From assembly GCA_048265065.1 (NCBI GenBank), contig JBLXCH010000180.1:1-5436 (forward strand): 5,436 nt of DNA. The letters run 5' to 3'. The position numbers and the translations under genes were made by a program. The notes beneath the pieces were generated by a model. The model did not search any database. It was not told where the DNA came from and saw only the letters and a program-made list of their open reading frames with translations. Positions 1 through 5,269 of this stretch are shown piece by piece. Numbering within the stretch: position 1 is the first letter of the stretch; each line of letters begins with the position of its first letter. This DNA is from Motiliproteus sp048265065 (GTDB taxonomy: Bacteria > Pseudomonadota > Gammaproteobacteria > Pseudomonadales > Balneatricaceae).

Positions 1-14
1 CGCACCATCTCTTC

Positions 15-91
15 AGGACTATAGCTCAGTTGGTTAGAGCACCACCTTGACATGGTGGGGGTCAGCGGTTCGAGTCCGCTTAGTCCTACCA
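15..91 (+). tRNA. tRNA-Val (anticodon GAC)
   Basis: A complete 77-nt cloverleaf. The acceptor arm AGGACTA (15-21) pairs perfectly with TAGTCCT (81-87), followed by discriminator A88 and encoded CCA (89-91). The D arm is GCTC/GAGC. The anticodon stem CCACC/GGTGG encloses the loop TTGACAT, giving anticodon GAC, which decodes valine GUC/GUU. The T arm is AGCGG-TTCGAGT-CCGCT with the standard TTCGA loop. tRNA 3' ends are common integration targets for prophages and genomic islands. The phage portal remnant starting about 170 bp downstream fits that, although I found no convincing second copy of the tRNA 3' end in the window. Confidence 0.97.
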
Positions 92-106
92 AATTTGGTA
101 AACAAG

Positions 107-140
107 AACAGCGGGTCAGCGAAAGCGGCGCGCTGTTTTT
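107..140 (+). terminator. Rho-independent-like terminator after tRNA-Val
   Basis: AACAGCG (107-113) pairs with CGCTGTT (131-137), and the second arm runs into TTTTT (136-140). The loop holds a small GC-GAAA-GC element. It lies 16 nt after the tRNA CCA end, where a tRNA transcript would be expected to terminate. Confidence 0.6.
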
Positions 141-259
141 GTTTGTGCCATATCCTGTCAGCAACAAGTCAGCAATTTCCTTCAACGCCGCTCCCATGGC
201 TAACCGACTCAACACGTCTAATCCGCCGCGCCAAATTTTGGATATAAAAGGTATGGAAG

Positions 260-945
260 ATGGCGCTGGAACCATCGCTGGCGAAATATACCCGCCGTGG
301 CATCGACCTGGACACCTATTGGTTCGTGCGGGGCTGGGGCGAGGAGCATGAGTTCAAGGTCGGCAGCGTGTTCCACCTGATGGAGCCGGACATCAATCAG
401 GAGATATACGGTCTGCCGGAATACCTGGCCGCGCTGAACAGCGCCTGGCTCAACGAAAGCGCAACTCTGTTCCGGCGCAAGTATTACCAGAACGGCTCCC
501 ATGCAGGCTTCATCCTCTACATGACCGACACCGCCCAGAACGAAGGCGACATCGACAACCTGCGCTAGGCGCTGAAGGACAGCAAAGGCCCGGGCAACTC
601 CGCAACCTGTTTGTCTACGCGCCGAACGGCAAGAAGGAGGGCATCCAGGTGATCCCGGTCAGCGAGGTGGCCGCGAAGGACGATATCTTCAACATCAAGA
701 ACGTCAACCGCGACGACATGCTCGCCGCCCACCGCGTCCCGCCGGTCCTCATGGGCATCATGCCTAGCAACACCGGCGGCTTCGGTGACGTGGAGAAAGC
801 CACCAAGGTCTTCGCCCGCAACGAGCTGGTCCCGCTACAGAGCCGGTTCGAGGAGATCAATGACTGGCTTGGCGAAGAGGTGGTGAAGTTCGAAACTTAC
901 GGCATCGAGCACGGCGTCAATCTGCCCAGCGAGTTGACCGCCTAA
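260..945 (+). pseudogene. P2-family (PBSX-type) phage portal protein, degraded remnant
   Basis: The translation matches the C-terminal two thirds of the P2 gpQ-type portal protein, the ring at the capsid vertex through which DNA is packaged. Recognisable conserved stretches are LEPSLAKY, RRGIDLDTYWFV, LMEPDINQEIYGLPEYLAA, RRKYYQNGSHAGFI, KDSKGPGN, NIKNVNRDDMLAAHRVPP and NTGGFGDVEKA. The gene is broken in three ways. The N-terminal part (roughly the first hundred or more residues of a protein of about 340) is missing, and an in-frame TAA lies at 245-247. An in-frame TAG sits at 566-568 where the family usually has a sense codon. A single base is missing near 599, in GGCAACTCCGC where GGCAACTTCCGC would restore the phage reading (GNFRN). 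After that the reading continues in another frame to TAA at 943-945. No other phage structural gene is present, so this is a scar of a P2-like prophage and cannot make a working portal. Confidence 0.9.
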
Positions 946-1116
946 TTCAGTTCGACAGAACACATCGCTGGCCTACTGCTGGCCTTTAGTGTCCAGACGC
1001 ATAGTTGTTGTTGGTTATCGGAATTTAACTTTATCATCTATGATTATTCTCAGGTTTAGATGAGTGCTCCGTTAGAATGTTGAATGACATAGTCGAAGTA
1101 TAGTTTATAAAACTAG

Positions 1117-1146
1117 TTGATTGAATTTATGTATATGTCTTATCAA
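1117..1146 (+). promoter_or_regulatory. Weak candidate sigma70 promoter for the DUF4365 gene
   Basis: TTGATT (1117-1122) and TATCAA (1141-1146) are separated by 18 bp, inside a strongly AT-rich stretch directly before the Shine-Dalgarno site at 1161. Other TTGA/TATA pairings exist nearby (for example TTGAAT at 1080 with TTATAA at 1105, spacer 19), so the exact element is uncertain. The AT-rich leader does suggest that the gene has its own promoter. Confidence 0.25.
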
Positions 1147-1171
1147 TATATTGGCCTATTAGGAGGCTAAA

Positions 1172-2182
1172 ATGTTAATTGTCGGAAAAACGGATTCTTT
1201 TGAACGACAGTATATGGAGAAGTTCAGATTAATGGCTTCTCAGTTTGGCGAATTCGTTAACTACGAGCATGATCGTGGTGCAAGAGATATCGGAATGCAT
1301 CTTACTCAAAAGCTTACCTCTGGAAAGGAGCGTGTTTCAACAGCGCTGATTTGGTTTCAAATGAAAGGGAAAATGAAAAATACTTTACCTTTAAGTGAGT
1401 ATGATAAATCATCCGTGGTTAAAATATCATTAGATGTAAATCATTTACGATACTGGTATCTGCAAGCGATGCCTACTTATTTGGTTTTATATGTCGAGTC
1501 TGCCGACGAGTTCCTAGTTCTTAACATTTCGAATTATGTCAGAGATAAGTGGGGAAGAGATATTCTGACCCTGAATCAATCTACTGCAACAATAGATATC
1601 CCTAAGGAAAGCAAGTTGGATTATCAAGCTTTTAGATTGATTCTTTTGGAGAATGATTTGAATGAGTGGAAGAAGGCGCTTGGCAGTGATAATAAAAACA
1701 TTGGTGTTTGTTATCGTGATTATGACTTGATTTGGCATATAGGTACTGCTGATGAGAGGGGTGTTACGCATGAAATGGAGTTCTGGGATTGGTTGAGTAA
1801 AATGAGAGGTGAATTGTTTATTTATGAATCAACTGGATCTGATAGAAAAACTCTTCGTCATCATCTTCAATATAGAATGGACATTGATCAACTAGAAGAG
1901 GTCTATCCATATATTGAGTTTTTTTCCTTGAGGGAAGCTGAAGAGGAAGTATGGGACGATGATGAATATGCTCCAATTAAAGTATTAGAAAATGGAGATG
2001 TTATAAATGGGGTGAATGCTGCTAATGAATATGTGGCCTATGATATTGGTATGAAACTGAATATGGTTGGAAAAGAAATGTTTGAATGGGTTAAGTTTTT
2101 GGGAGAAGTTAACTTAATTGAAATTACCCCTGGAAAAGAAGAGTTTATCAGTATAGCACCTTGGCATGGTAGATCTGTTTAG
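1172..2182 (+). CDS. DUF4365-type protein with PD-(D/E)XK nuclease-like N-terminal domain
   Basis: Codes for 336 residues. The ATG is fixed by AGGAGG (1161-1166) five bases upstream. The first half resembles the DUF4365 family. A helix containing E16 is followed by D39 (GARDIGMHL) and a beta strand ending in Q63-M64-K65 (LIWFQMKGK). Further on come the typical strands PTYLVLYVESADEFLVL (about 101-117) and IDIPKESKLDY (about 143-153). The spaced E...D...QxK pattern is that of the PD-(D/E)XK nuclease fold, so DNA cleavage or binding is the inferred activity; it is not shown. The C-terminal part (about 180-336) is acidic (EAEEEVWDDDEY) and I do not recognise it. The gene is clearly more AT-rich than the portal remnant or the flanking DNA, indicating separate acquisition. 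It is transcribed towards the minus-strand cassette genes. Its place beyond the portal 3' end fits cargo carried by a P2-like prophage. It appears intact. Confidence 0.85.
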   Translation: MLIVGKTDSFERQYMEKFRLMASQFGEFVNYEHDRGARDIGMHLTQKLTSGKERVSTALIWFQMKGKMKNTLPLSEYDKSSVVKISLDVNHLRYWYLQAMPTYLVLYVESADEFLVLNISNYVRDKWGRDILTLNQSTATIDIPKESKLDYQAFRLILLENDLNEWKKALGSDNKNIGVCYRDYDLIWHIGTADERGVTHEMEFWDWLSKMRGELFIYESTGSDRKTLRHHLQYRMDIDQLEEVYPYIEFFSLREAEEEVWDDDEYAPIKVLENGDVINGVNAANEYVAYDIGMKLNMVGKEMFEWVKFLGEVNLIEITPGKEEFISIAPWHGRSV

Positions 2183-2288
2183 AGATTCAGGTCTTGCCTT
2201 TTTCTTGTAACACGATCCCACGCAGAGCGTCCGTTCTGTGCCGGATATGACCAATTGGGTGGCGTCGGGTAGGCGTTGAGTTTGCGCT

Positions 2289-2369
2289 ACATAATGGTAC
2301 AAGGCGGATGTAAAGTAAGAGAGCGCAGCATAAAAAGGGTAAGACCTGATGCAGAAGGTTTTGTTATAT
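2289..2369 (-). repeat. Degenerate candidate attC after the pYEATS gene
   Basis: On the minus strand, ATATAAC (2369-2363) fits the attC R'' consensus RYYYAAC and follows the pYEATS stop by 32 nt. The opposite end would be ATTATGT (2295-2289), one base from the GTTATGT found at the neighbouring site; this change would destroy the crossover triplet. The arms show little complementarity, so the site is either decayed or only a chance match supported by position. Confidence 0.3.
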
Positions 2370-2401
2370 GAGTGTATTTCCACGAACATTTTTAACTTTC
2401 A

Positions 2402-2985
2402 CTATAGCGTGATGTATCGACTTAGACGCAAAGGCTCATCCATGCATTCGAGGAACACTTCAGCATGTATAGTGAACTCACCCCATGCAGAAGTCTTCAA
2501 TAAAAAATTCTTAGATGGATCGGCCACTTCACGAACTGGATTTTTAAATGTTCGGTGTAAATAGTACACGACACGTTCAACTTTCCTTAGCGCGGAATCA
2601 TTCTGCGCTTCTAAAGATACGACGACTCTGAAGTACGGCCGGCCGTTCTTTACACGCCAGAATTTCGTTCGATGAACCAAATGAAGAGATTTGATAGGAT
2701 CCGTCTTTGTCTCTTCCTCCAATTGCAGCTCCTTCTCTAGCAAGCTTTGATCATTCAGTTCACCGCTACCATCGTCGATGATGTCTTCTTGAGTGGGCTG
2801 TCGGGGAGCCGAGGTGCTGAACCAACTTCCAGGCCCGACGGACCAATGCCAAATCTTGCTCCCTCTTCTATGCGCTTTCGAATCAACGCGAGCATATCGA
2901 CAAACCAATACCGATTGAGAATGATGATCGCGGAAAGAAATATCGGCCACACAAGTGATTGCAATAGAGGTATCCAGTCCTTCAT
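2402..2985 (-). pseudogene. Membrane-anchored prokaryotic YEATS (pYEATS) domain protein, one-base frameshift
   Basis: The reading starts at ATG 2985, with GGGGAGGG about 9 nt upstream, and continues in a second frame to TAG at 2402. Restoring one C in the CCC at 2795-2797 (or the CCCC at 2803-2806, minus strand) gives one 194-residue protein. Residues about 6-29 form a transmembrane segment (LLQSLVWPIFLSAIIIL). A linker follows with the FGIGPSGLEVGSAPRLP motif seen in related membrane-anchored proteins, then an acidic helix (about 68-97). A YEATS-like beta-sandwich fills about 103-194, with LHRTFKNPVREV (143-154) and TSAWGEFTIHAEVFL (165-179). These correspond to the LHxSFxxPxR and GWGEFxI signatures of eukaryotic YEATS acyl-lysine readers. 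pYEATS domains have been predicted to act in bacterial immune or conflict systems; the ligand is unknown. The break may be a real mutation, a homopolymer assembly error or, less likely, a programmed -1 shift. The gene sits in a cassette downstream of the nuclease-like gene. Confidence 0.82.
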
Positions 2986-3006
2986 GGCTTCAGCCCTCCC
3001 CAGGAC

Positions 3007-3092
3007 ACATAACGCCGCCCATAACTGGCAACCGACAGTAGAGATACAAAGAAGCGAAGTTTTTAGCTATCCTCGTTCATGGCTTGTTATGC
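3007..3092 (-). repeat. attC recombination site between nuclease-like and pYEATS cassettes
   Basis: On the minus strand the site starts with GCATAAC (3092-3086) and ends with GTTATGT (3013-3007), 86 bp in all. The crossover is expected between G3013 and T3012. Sequence beside R'' (GCCAT, 3083-3079) can pair with ATGGGC (3022-3017), leaving one unpaired base, as attC hairpins do. A second copy of the right-hand box, GTTATGG (3025-3019), lies 12 bp inside the first. The site includes the stop codon of the nuclease-like gene at 3067-3069, and the pYEATS ATG follows 22 nt after the site. Confidence 0.75.
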
Positions 3093-3898
3093 CTTCCTCG
3101 TCGCGTTTCAGTAACGCCGCAAACTCGTTTCTTACCGCTTCCAGCGCCGAGATCTTAGCGCTATCCCAGTTTTCCTTAGCGTCACCATTCGATTCAATAG
3201 TTTTGCCATTTATCGTAATGTCGAACTTGTCAATTCTAAGTAAATATCCCCAGTACACCGGGGCGGGGTTTGCGGTGGATGGCTCGAAATGCACGATGGA
3301 TAAATGGAGACCAACTCGCGCGTTTACCGTATCTTGGCCAACACGCTGCTTTCTCTAAGCTCAAATCAATGCTAATCCGTGGGGATCGCTCTTCGAATAT
3401 CTCTTTGAGCCATCCGCGATCTGAGTATGCAAGGTACTTGTCTGGGTGATTATCAAAAACTAACAGCACATATCGACCATTTTGTCTTATGCTGCCTTGC
3501 AGCTCTTCAGGTAGCAAGCATAGGCGAATAATATCCTTAATTACCCGGCCGATATTTTGAGTCTTAGGGGGACTCGAGTTTCCCTTTGAGAAGAAACTTT
3601 TTGCTTCAAGCCACTGCTTCTCTTTAAACCCGTATTTGTCTAGGCGACAAACGTTCGGCACGCTTCCACCCGACTCGAATAGTAAGTCGGCCCTAAATAC
3701 AGTCCCGGTTCGACTCTGCTTTGGATACGGTTTCTCAACCGTAATATGGTTATAAGCGAACGGAACTGATCGTGAATTCAGTTCCATCTGCAATCCCGTC
3801 GCAAGATGATTGACGACCATCGCCTCTACATTTCCTTCGTGGGTGTAGCTCGAAAGCATTAGTTCAGGAAGTTTGAGAAAAGCACTTTCAATTAACAT
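3067..3898 (-). pseudogene. Predicted PD-(D/E)XK nuclease-like protein, frameshifted
   Basis: The reading starts at ATG 3898, with AAGGAA about 11 nt upstream. The first frame is good until about 3305-3340, where it turns into a proline- and arginine-rich tail. The coherent continuation (LHLSIVHFEPS, PVYWGYLLRIDKFDITI, then a helix DSAKISALEAVRNEFAALLKR) lies in another frame and ends at TAG 3067. A 2-bp loss in the TCTC run near 3315 (restoring WSLHLSI), or one extra base nearby, would explain the break; the restored protein has about 276-277 residues. The N-terminal domain carries a helix with E21/E25, then D71 (FRADLLF) and E98-A-K100 (WLEAKSFF), matching the E...D...ExK active-site pattern of restriction-endonuclease-like folds. 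The target and biological role are unknown. The last residues are encoded by the following attC, which is typical of a cassette gene. I cannot assign a named family. Confidence 0.72.
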
Positions 3899-3922
3899 CT
3901 ATCTTTCCGTTCCTTCTCCAGG

Positions 3923-3997
3923 GCATAACACTTGGCATAACGGCGACCGTCAGCGATTCCACGCCCGTAGGGCCGATGCTGCTGCCACTTGTTAGAT
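3923..3997 (-). repeat. attC recombination site between 91-aa and nuclease-like cassettes
   Basis: On the minus strand the site starts with ATCTAAC (3997-3991, fitting RYYYAAC) and ends with GTTATGC (3929-3923), 75 bp in all. The crossover is expected at G3929/T3928. TGGCA (3987-3983) next to R'' pairs with TGCCA (3937-3933) next to R'. A second identical GTTATGC (3941-3935) lies 12 bp inside the end box. The TAA of the 91-aa gene (4002-4000) is two bases before the site, and the next ATG (3898) is 25 nt beyond it. Confidence 0.78.
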
Positions 3998-3999
3998 TT

Positions 4000-4275
4000 T
4001 TAAACGATTTCATTTTTTGAGAGTTTATCTACAATTTTTTGGGAAGATTTGGTTGCTTTGGAAAATTTCACCATTCCACCCGAAGCAAACTCATTGATTT
4101 TATCTTTAGCATGACCAGGTAATCGATCCATATCTAGAATTTTGTACCATGCTCCTTTTTTCTCGAGAATGCCATCAGTAATTAAAGCTTCAAAGTCAAT
4201 CGGAGTAGCTAGACTTTTGGCCTTTTTCAACATTTCTTCTTTAGACATTACACCGTCCTTTAGGTCGTTATTCAT
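4000..4275 (-). CDS. Cassette-encoded 91-aa protein of unknown function
   Basis: I do not recognise this protein. The frame is open further upstream to 4362, but that extension only translates the preceding attC (4289-4346), so I place the start at ATG 4275. It lies 14 nt past the attC end and has GGAAG 5 nt upstream. The product has 91 residues, is lysine-rich and appears soluble. There is a charged helical N-terminus (SKEEMLKKAKSL), a central segment FEALITDGILEKKGAWYKILD (about 28-48) with the helix-strand look of a small winged-helix unit, and a basic C-terminal helix (KATKSSQKIVDKLSK). There is no signal peptide or membrane segment. It is the second cassette of the array, between the membrane protein and the nuclease-like gene. 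Confidence 0.72.
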   Translation of the reverse strand: MNNDLKDGVMSKEEMLKKAKSLATPIDFEALITDGILEKKGAWYKILDMDRLPGHAKDKINEFASGGMVKFSKATKSSQKIVDKLSKNEIV

Positions 4276-4288
4276 ATGCTCTTCCGAA

Positions 4289-4346
4289 ATATAACGCCGT
4301 AAGTCAGCCGCCGCGTCAGCGGTCGGATGTACTTTACTCGTTAGGC
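4289..4346 (-). repeat. attC recombination site between the first two cassettes
   Basis: This is the clearest attC in the window. On the minus strand it starts with GCCTAAC (4346-4340, a perfect RYYYAAC) and ends with GTTATAT (4295-4289), 58 bp in all, close to the minimum attC length. Beside these boxes GTAAAGT (4337-4331) pairs with ACTTAC (4304-4299), leaving one unpaired base (position 4334). That is the extrahelical base that sets strand choice in integron recombination. The centre is a GC-rich hairpin (CCGC 4308-4311 with GCGG 4319-4322). The stop codon of the membrane-protein gene (4348-4346) overlaps the first base of the site. Confidence 0.9.
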
Positions 4347-4792
4347 TATTCCTTTGATTCAAATAGGATTTTTTCTATATTGGCTTGTGGCAACTCCGCA
4401 CCTTTTGTTCCAGTATCAGTTCGTACTGCTTCTACAAACTCCAGAAACAGCCGCTTCTTTTCACCCGTCAATCCTTGACCAGGCGACCCTTCAAATTTAG
4501 ACAACGCTTTCACTACCGAGGAAGATCCATGAACACAGACCCTCGCTTTCGCTGCGATGGCTTGAGCAATGACCGCGGATTTATAGGCAGGATCAGGACT
4601 CGTTTTCATGCTTTCCATCTCACCCACGCTTCGGAGATAATCAGAGTATGCCTCCACTCTTAGAGTTCTCTCGTGTCGTTCAGACTCAGCTGAACGACCA
4701 AAGAAATATTGCAAAGCGGCCCCCACTATTACGCCTAGAAGCGGGAGAGCATCTTTAAACAAGTCGATGATTGATACTGGTTCTTCCGTCAA
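4346..4792 (-). CDS. Single-pass membrane protein of unknown function (TTG start)
   Basis: 148 residues. The start is TTG 4792, supported by GGGAGG (4805-4800) seven bases upstream; the next in-frame Met is about residue 58, inside the helical region. Residues about 10-31 (LFKDALPLLGVIVGAALQYFF) form one transmembrane helix. It is followed by a charged stop-transfer stretch and a long amphipathic helical region (ERHERTLRVEAYSDYLRSVGEM). This layout is common among small hypothetical membrane proteins whose motif near the membrane reads RxEAYxDxL. The C-terminal part (about 70-148) is predicted to be helical and cytosolic. No catalytic motif is visible and I infer no function. It is the first gene of the cassette run and its TAG overlaps the first base of the attC. 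It may carry the promoter for downstream cassettes, but I could not identify one. Confidence 0.78.
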   Translation of the reverse strand: MTEEPVSIIDLFKDALPLLGVIVGAALQYFFGRSAESERHERTLRVEAYSDYLRSVGEMESMKTSPDPAYKSAVIAQAIAAKARVCVHGSSSVVKALSKFEGSPGQGLTGEKKRLFLEFVEAVRTDTGTKGAELPQANIEKILFESKE

Positions 4793-4799
4793 TTTTCAA

Positions 4800-4805
4800 C
4801 CTCCC
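4800..4805 (-). promoter_or_regulatory. Shine-Dalgarno site supporting the TTG start at 4792
   Basis: GGGAGG on the minus strand, seven bases before TTG 4792. No ATG or GTG with comparable support lies near it in this frame, so this site decides the start codon. Confidence 0.6.
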
Positions 4806-4826
4806 ATACAGCCAAACAGTCTGTTA

Positions 4827-4845
4827 ATGAGATCTCTGATCTCAT
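4827..4845. promoter_or_regulatory. 8-bp-arm palindrome upstream of the membrane-protein gene
   Basis: ATGAGATC (4827-4834) and GATCTCAT (4838-4845) are perfect inverted arms around TCT. The dyad lies 35 bp upstream of the TTG start, in the leader or promoter region of the minus-strand gene. It could be an operator or an mRNA hairpin. Confidence 0.35.
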
Positions 4846-4857
4846 AATATTTATTAG

Positions 4858-4869
4858 AAGGTATACCTT
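4858..4869. promoter_or_regulatory. Palindrome AAGGTATACCTT, copy 1 (candidate operator)
   Basis: A perfect 12-bp palindrome, repeated exactly at 4957-4968, with a partial match (AAGGTATGCT) at 4989-4998. Perfect repetition in a region upstream of a gene is typical of binding sites for a dimeric regulator. The regulator is not identified. Confidence 0.4.
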
Positions 4870-4881
4870 TTAAATTTCGTT

Positions 4882-4895
4882 GGACTATCTAGTCC
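4882..4895. repeat. Short hairpin GGACTA-TC-TAGTCC
   Basis: A perfect 6-bp inverted repeat with a 2-nt centre, between the two AAGGTATACCTT palindromes. It shares TAGTCCTA (4890-4897) with the 3' end of the tRNA-Val at 81-88. The match is only 8 bp, too short to call an attachment site. Confidence 0.25.
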
Positions 4896-4956
4896 TATAC
4901 TTAAACGTTTGATGTAAAAGATAAAAATCCATCCATTGAGCTGTTACTCCTTCTGT

Positions 4957-4968
4957 AAGGTATACCTT
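4957..4968. promoter_or_regulatory. Palindrome AAGGTATACCTT, copy 2 (candidate operator)
   Basis: An exact second copy of the 12-bp palindrome at 4858-4869, 99 bp away centre to centre. The imperfect third copy begins 32 bp further right, at 4989. Confidence 0.4.
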
Positions 4969-5158
4969 GCGTCGATCAGCCATTCCAAAAGGTATGCTCA
5001 AGACAAGCTGAATCCAGCCATCCACCTGTTTGATTCTTATACAAACACAAGGTCATTTCCAGTGCTCAAAGGAAGATCCACATAAATGATGGTAGATCTG
5101 TTGACCACTTTCGGTGGAGAAGAGGCAATATCCGCTTTGGGCCGATAGGTCGATAGTC

Positions 5159-5172
5159 ATCCTTCGAAGGAT
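5159..5172. repeat. 14-bp perfect palindrome ATCCTTCGAAGGAT
   Basis: Fully self-complementary over 14 bp and directly next to the left arm of the nested inverted repeat that starts at 5173. It could be a protein-binding dyad or part of a larger fold. Confidence 0.4.
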
Positions 5173-5269
5173 TGGTGTTTGGTCTTCATTTCCCTTGCAA
5201 TGGGGCCTGGACCAACGTGGAAGATGACTTAGTGCCGGTTATCTTCTGCCCCCAAGACCCCAAACACCA
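5173..5269. repeat. Nested inverted repeat, possible structured RNA or element end
   Basis: The outer arms 5173-5186 (TGGTGTTTGGTCTT) and 5254-5269 pair throughout, except for a 2-nt bulge (5258-5259). Inside them, 5217-5228 can pair with 5238-5249 over 12 consecutive positions, including wobbles, around a 9-nt loop. Two stacked stems in a segment without coding content suggest a folded RNA or a conserved intergenic repeat. The strand is not determined and I cannot name a family. Confidence 0.35.

Larger units (their letters stand above)
2363..4800 (-). mobile_element. Integron gene-cassette array segment (no integrase in window)
   Basis: Four minus-strand genes alternate with attC-like sites in one orientation. 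The stop codon lies next to or inside the following attC, and each next start lies 14-30 nt after the crossover point (4275 after 4295; 3898 after 3929; 2985 after 3013). This compact gene-attC-gene layout is diagnostic of integron cassettes. The order in the reading direction is membrane protein, 91-aa protein, nuclease-like protein, pYEATS protein. No intI gene and no recognisable attI are present. They may lie beyond the right edge, or this may be an attC cluster lacking an integrase. The upstream boundary of the first cassette is not resolved. Confidence 0.78.

Noticed and set aside
967..984. Tandem GCTGGCC repeats after the portal remnant as a terminator or cos site
   Set aside because: There is no stable stem with a T-run and no resemblance to the known P2 cos core.
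2205..2281. AAC...GTT-flanked 77-bp dyad (TTGTAAC to GTTGAGT) as a further attC, possibly for the DUF4365 gene
   Set aside because: Only one box fits consensus in either orientation and the arms pair imperfectly. The centre (TCCCACGCAGAGCGTCC) resembles a common intergenic dyad repeat of Pseudomonas-like genomes.
2114..2389. Minus-strand open frame of 91 residues
   Set aside because: It overlaps the end of the DUF4365 gene and the candidate attC, has no recognisable motif or ribosome binding site, and its composition looks like a shadow of non-coding sequence.
2747..3358. Plus-strand open frame of 203 residues
   Set aside because: It lies wholly antisense to the pYEATS and nuclease-like genes, which have clear domains; it has no support of its own.
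4794..4885. TTTCAAC...GTTGGAC as an attC upstream of the first cassette gene
   Set aside because: The end boxes partly fit, but the adjoining sequence has no complementarity, and such 7-mers are expected by chance.
4890..4897. TAGTCCTA shared with the tRNA-Val 3' end as an att core
   Set aside because: Only 8 bp match, and the copy is part of its own short palindrome; real tRNA attachment cores are usually longer and extend into the T arm.
4901..4936. An 11-residue minus-strand ORF with GAAGGAG upstream, between the two palindromes (possible leader peptide)
   Set aside because: Too short to support on sequence alone; no attenuator-like pair of alternative hairpins or codon bias is evident.
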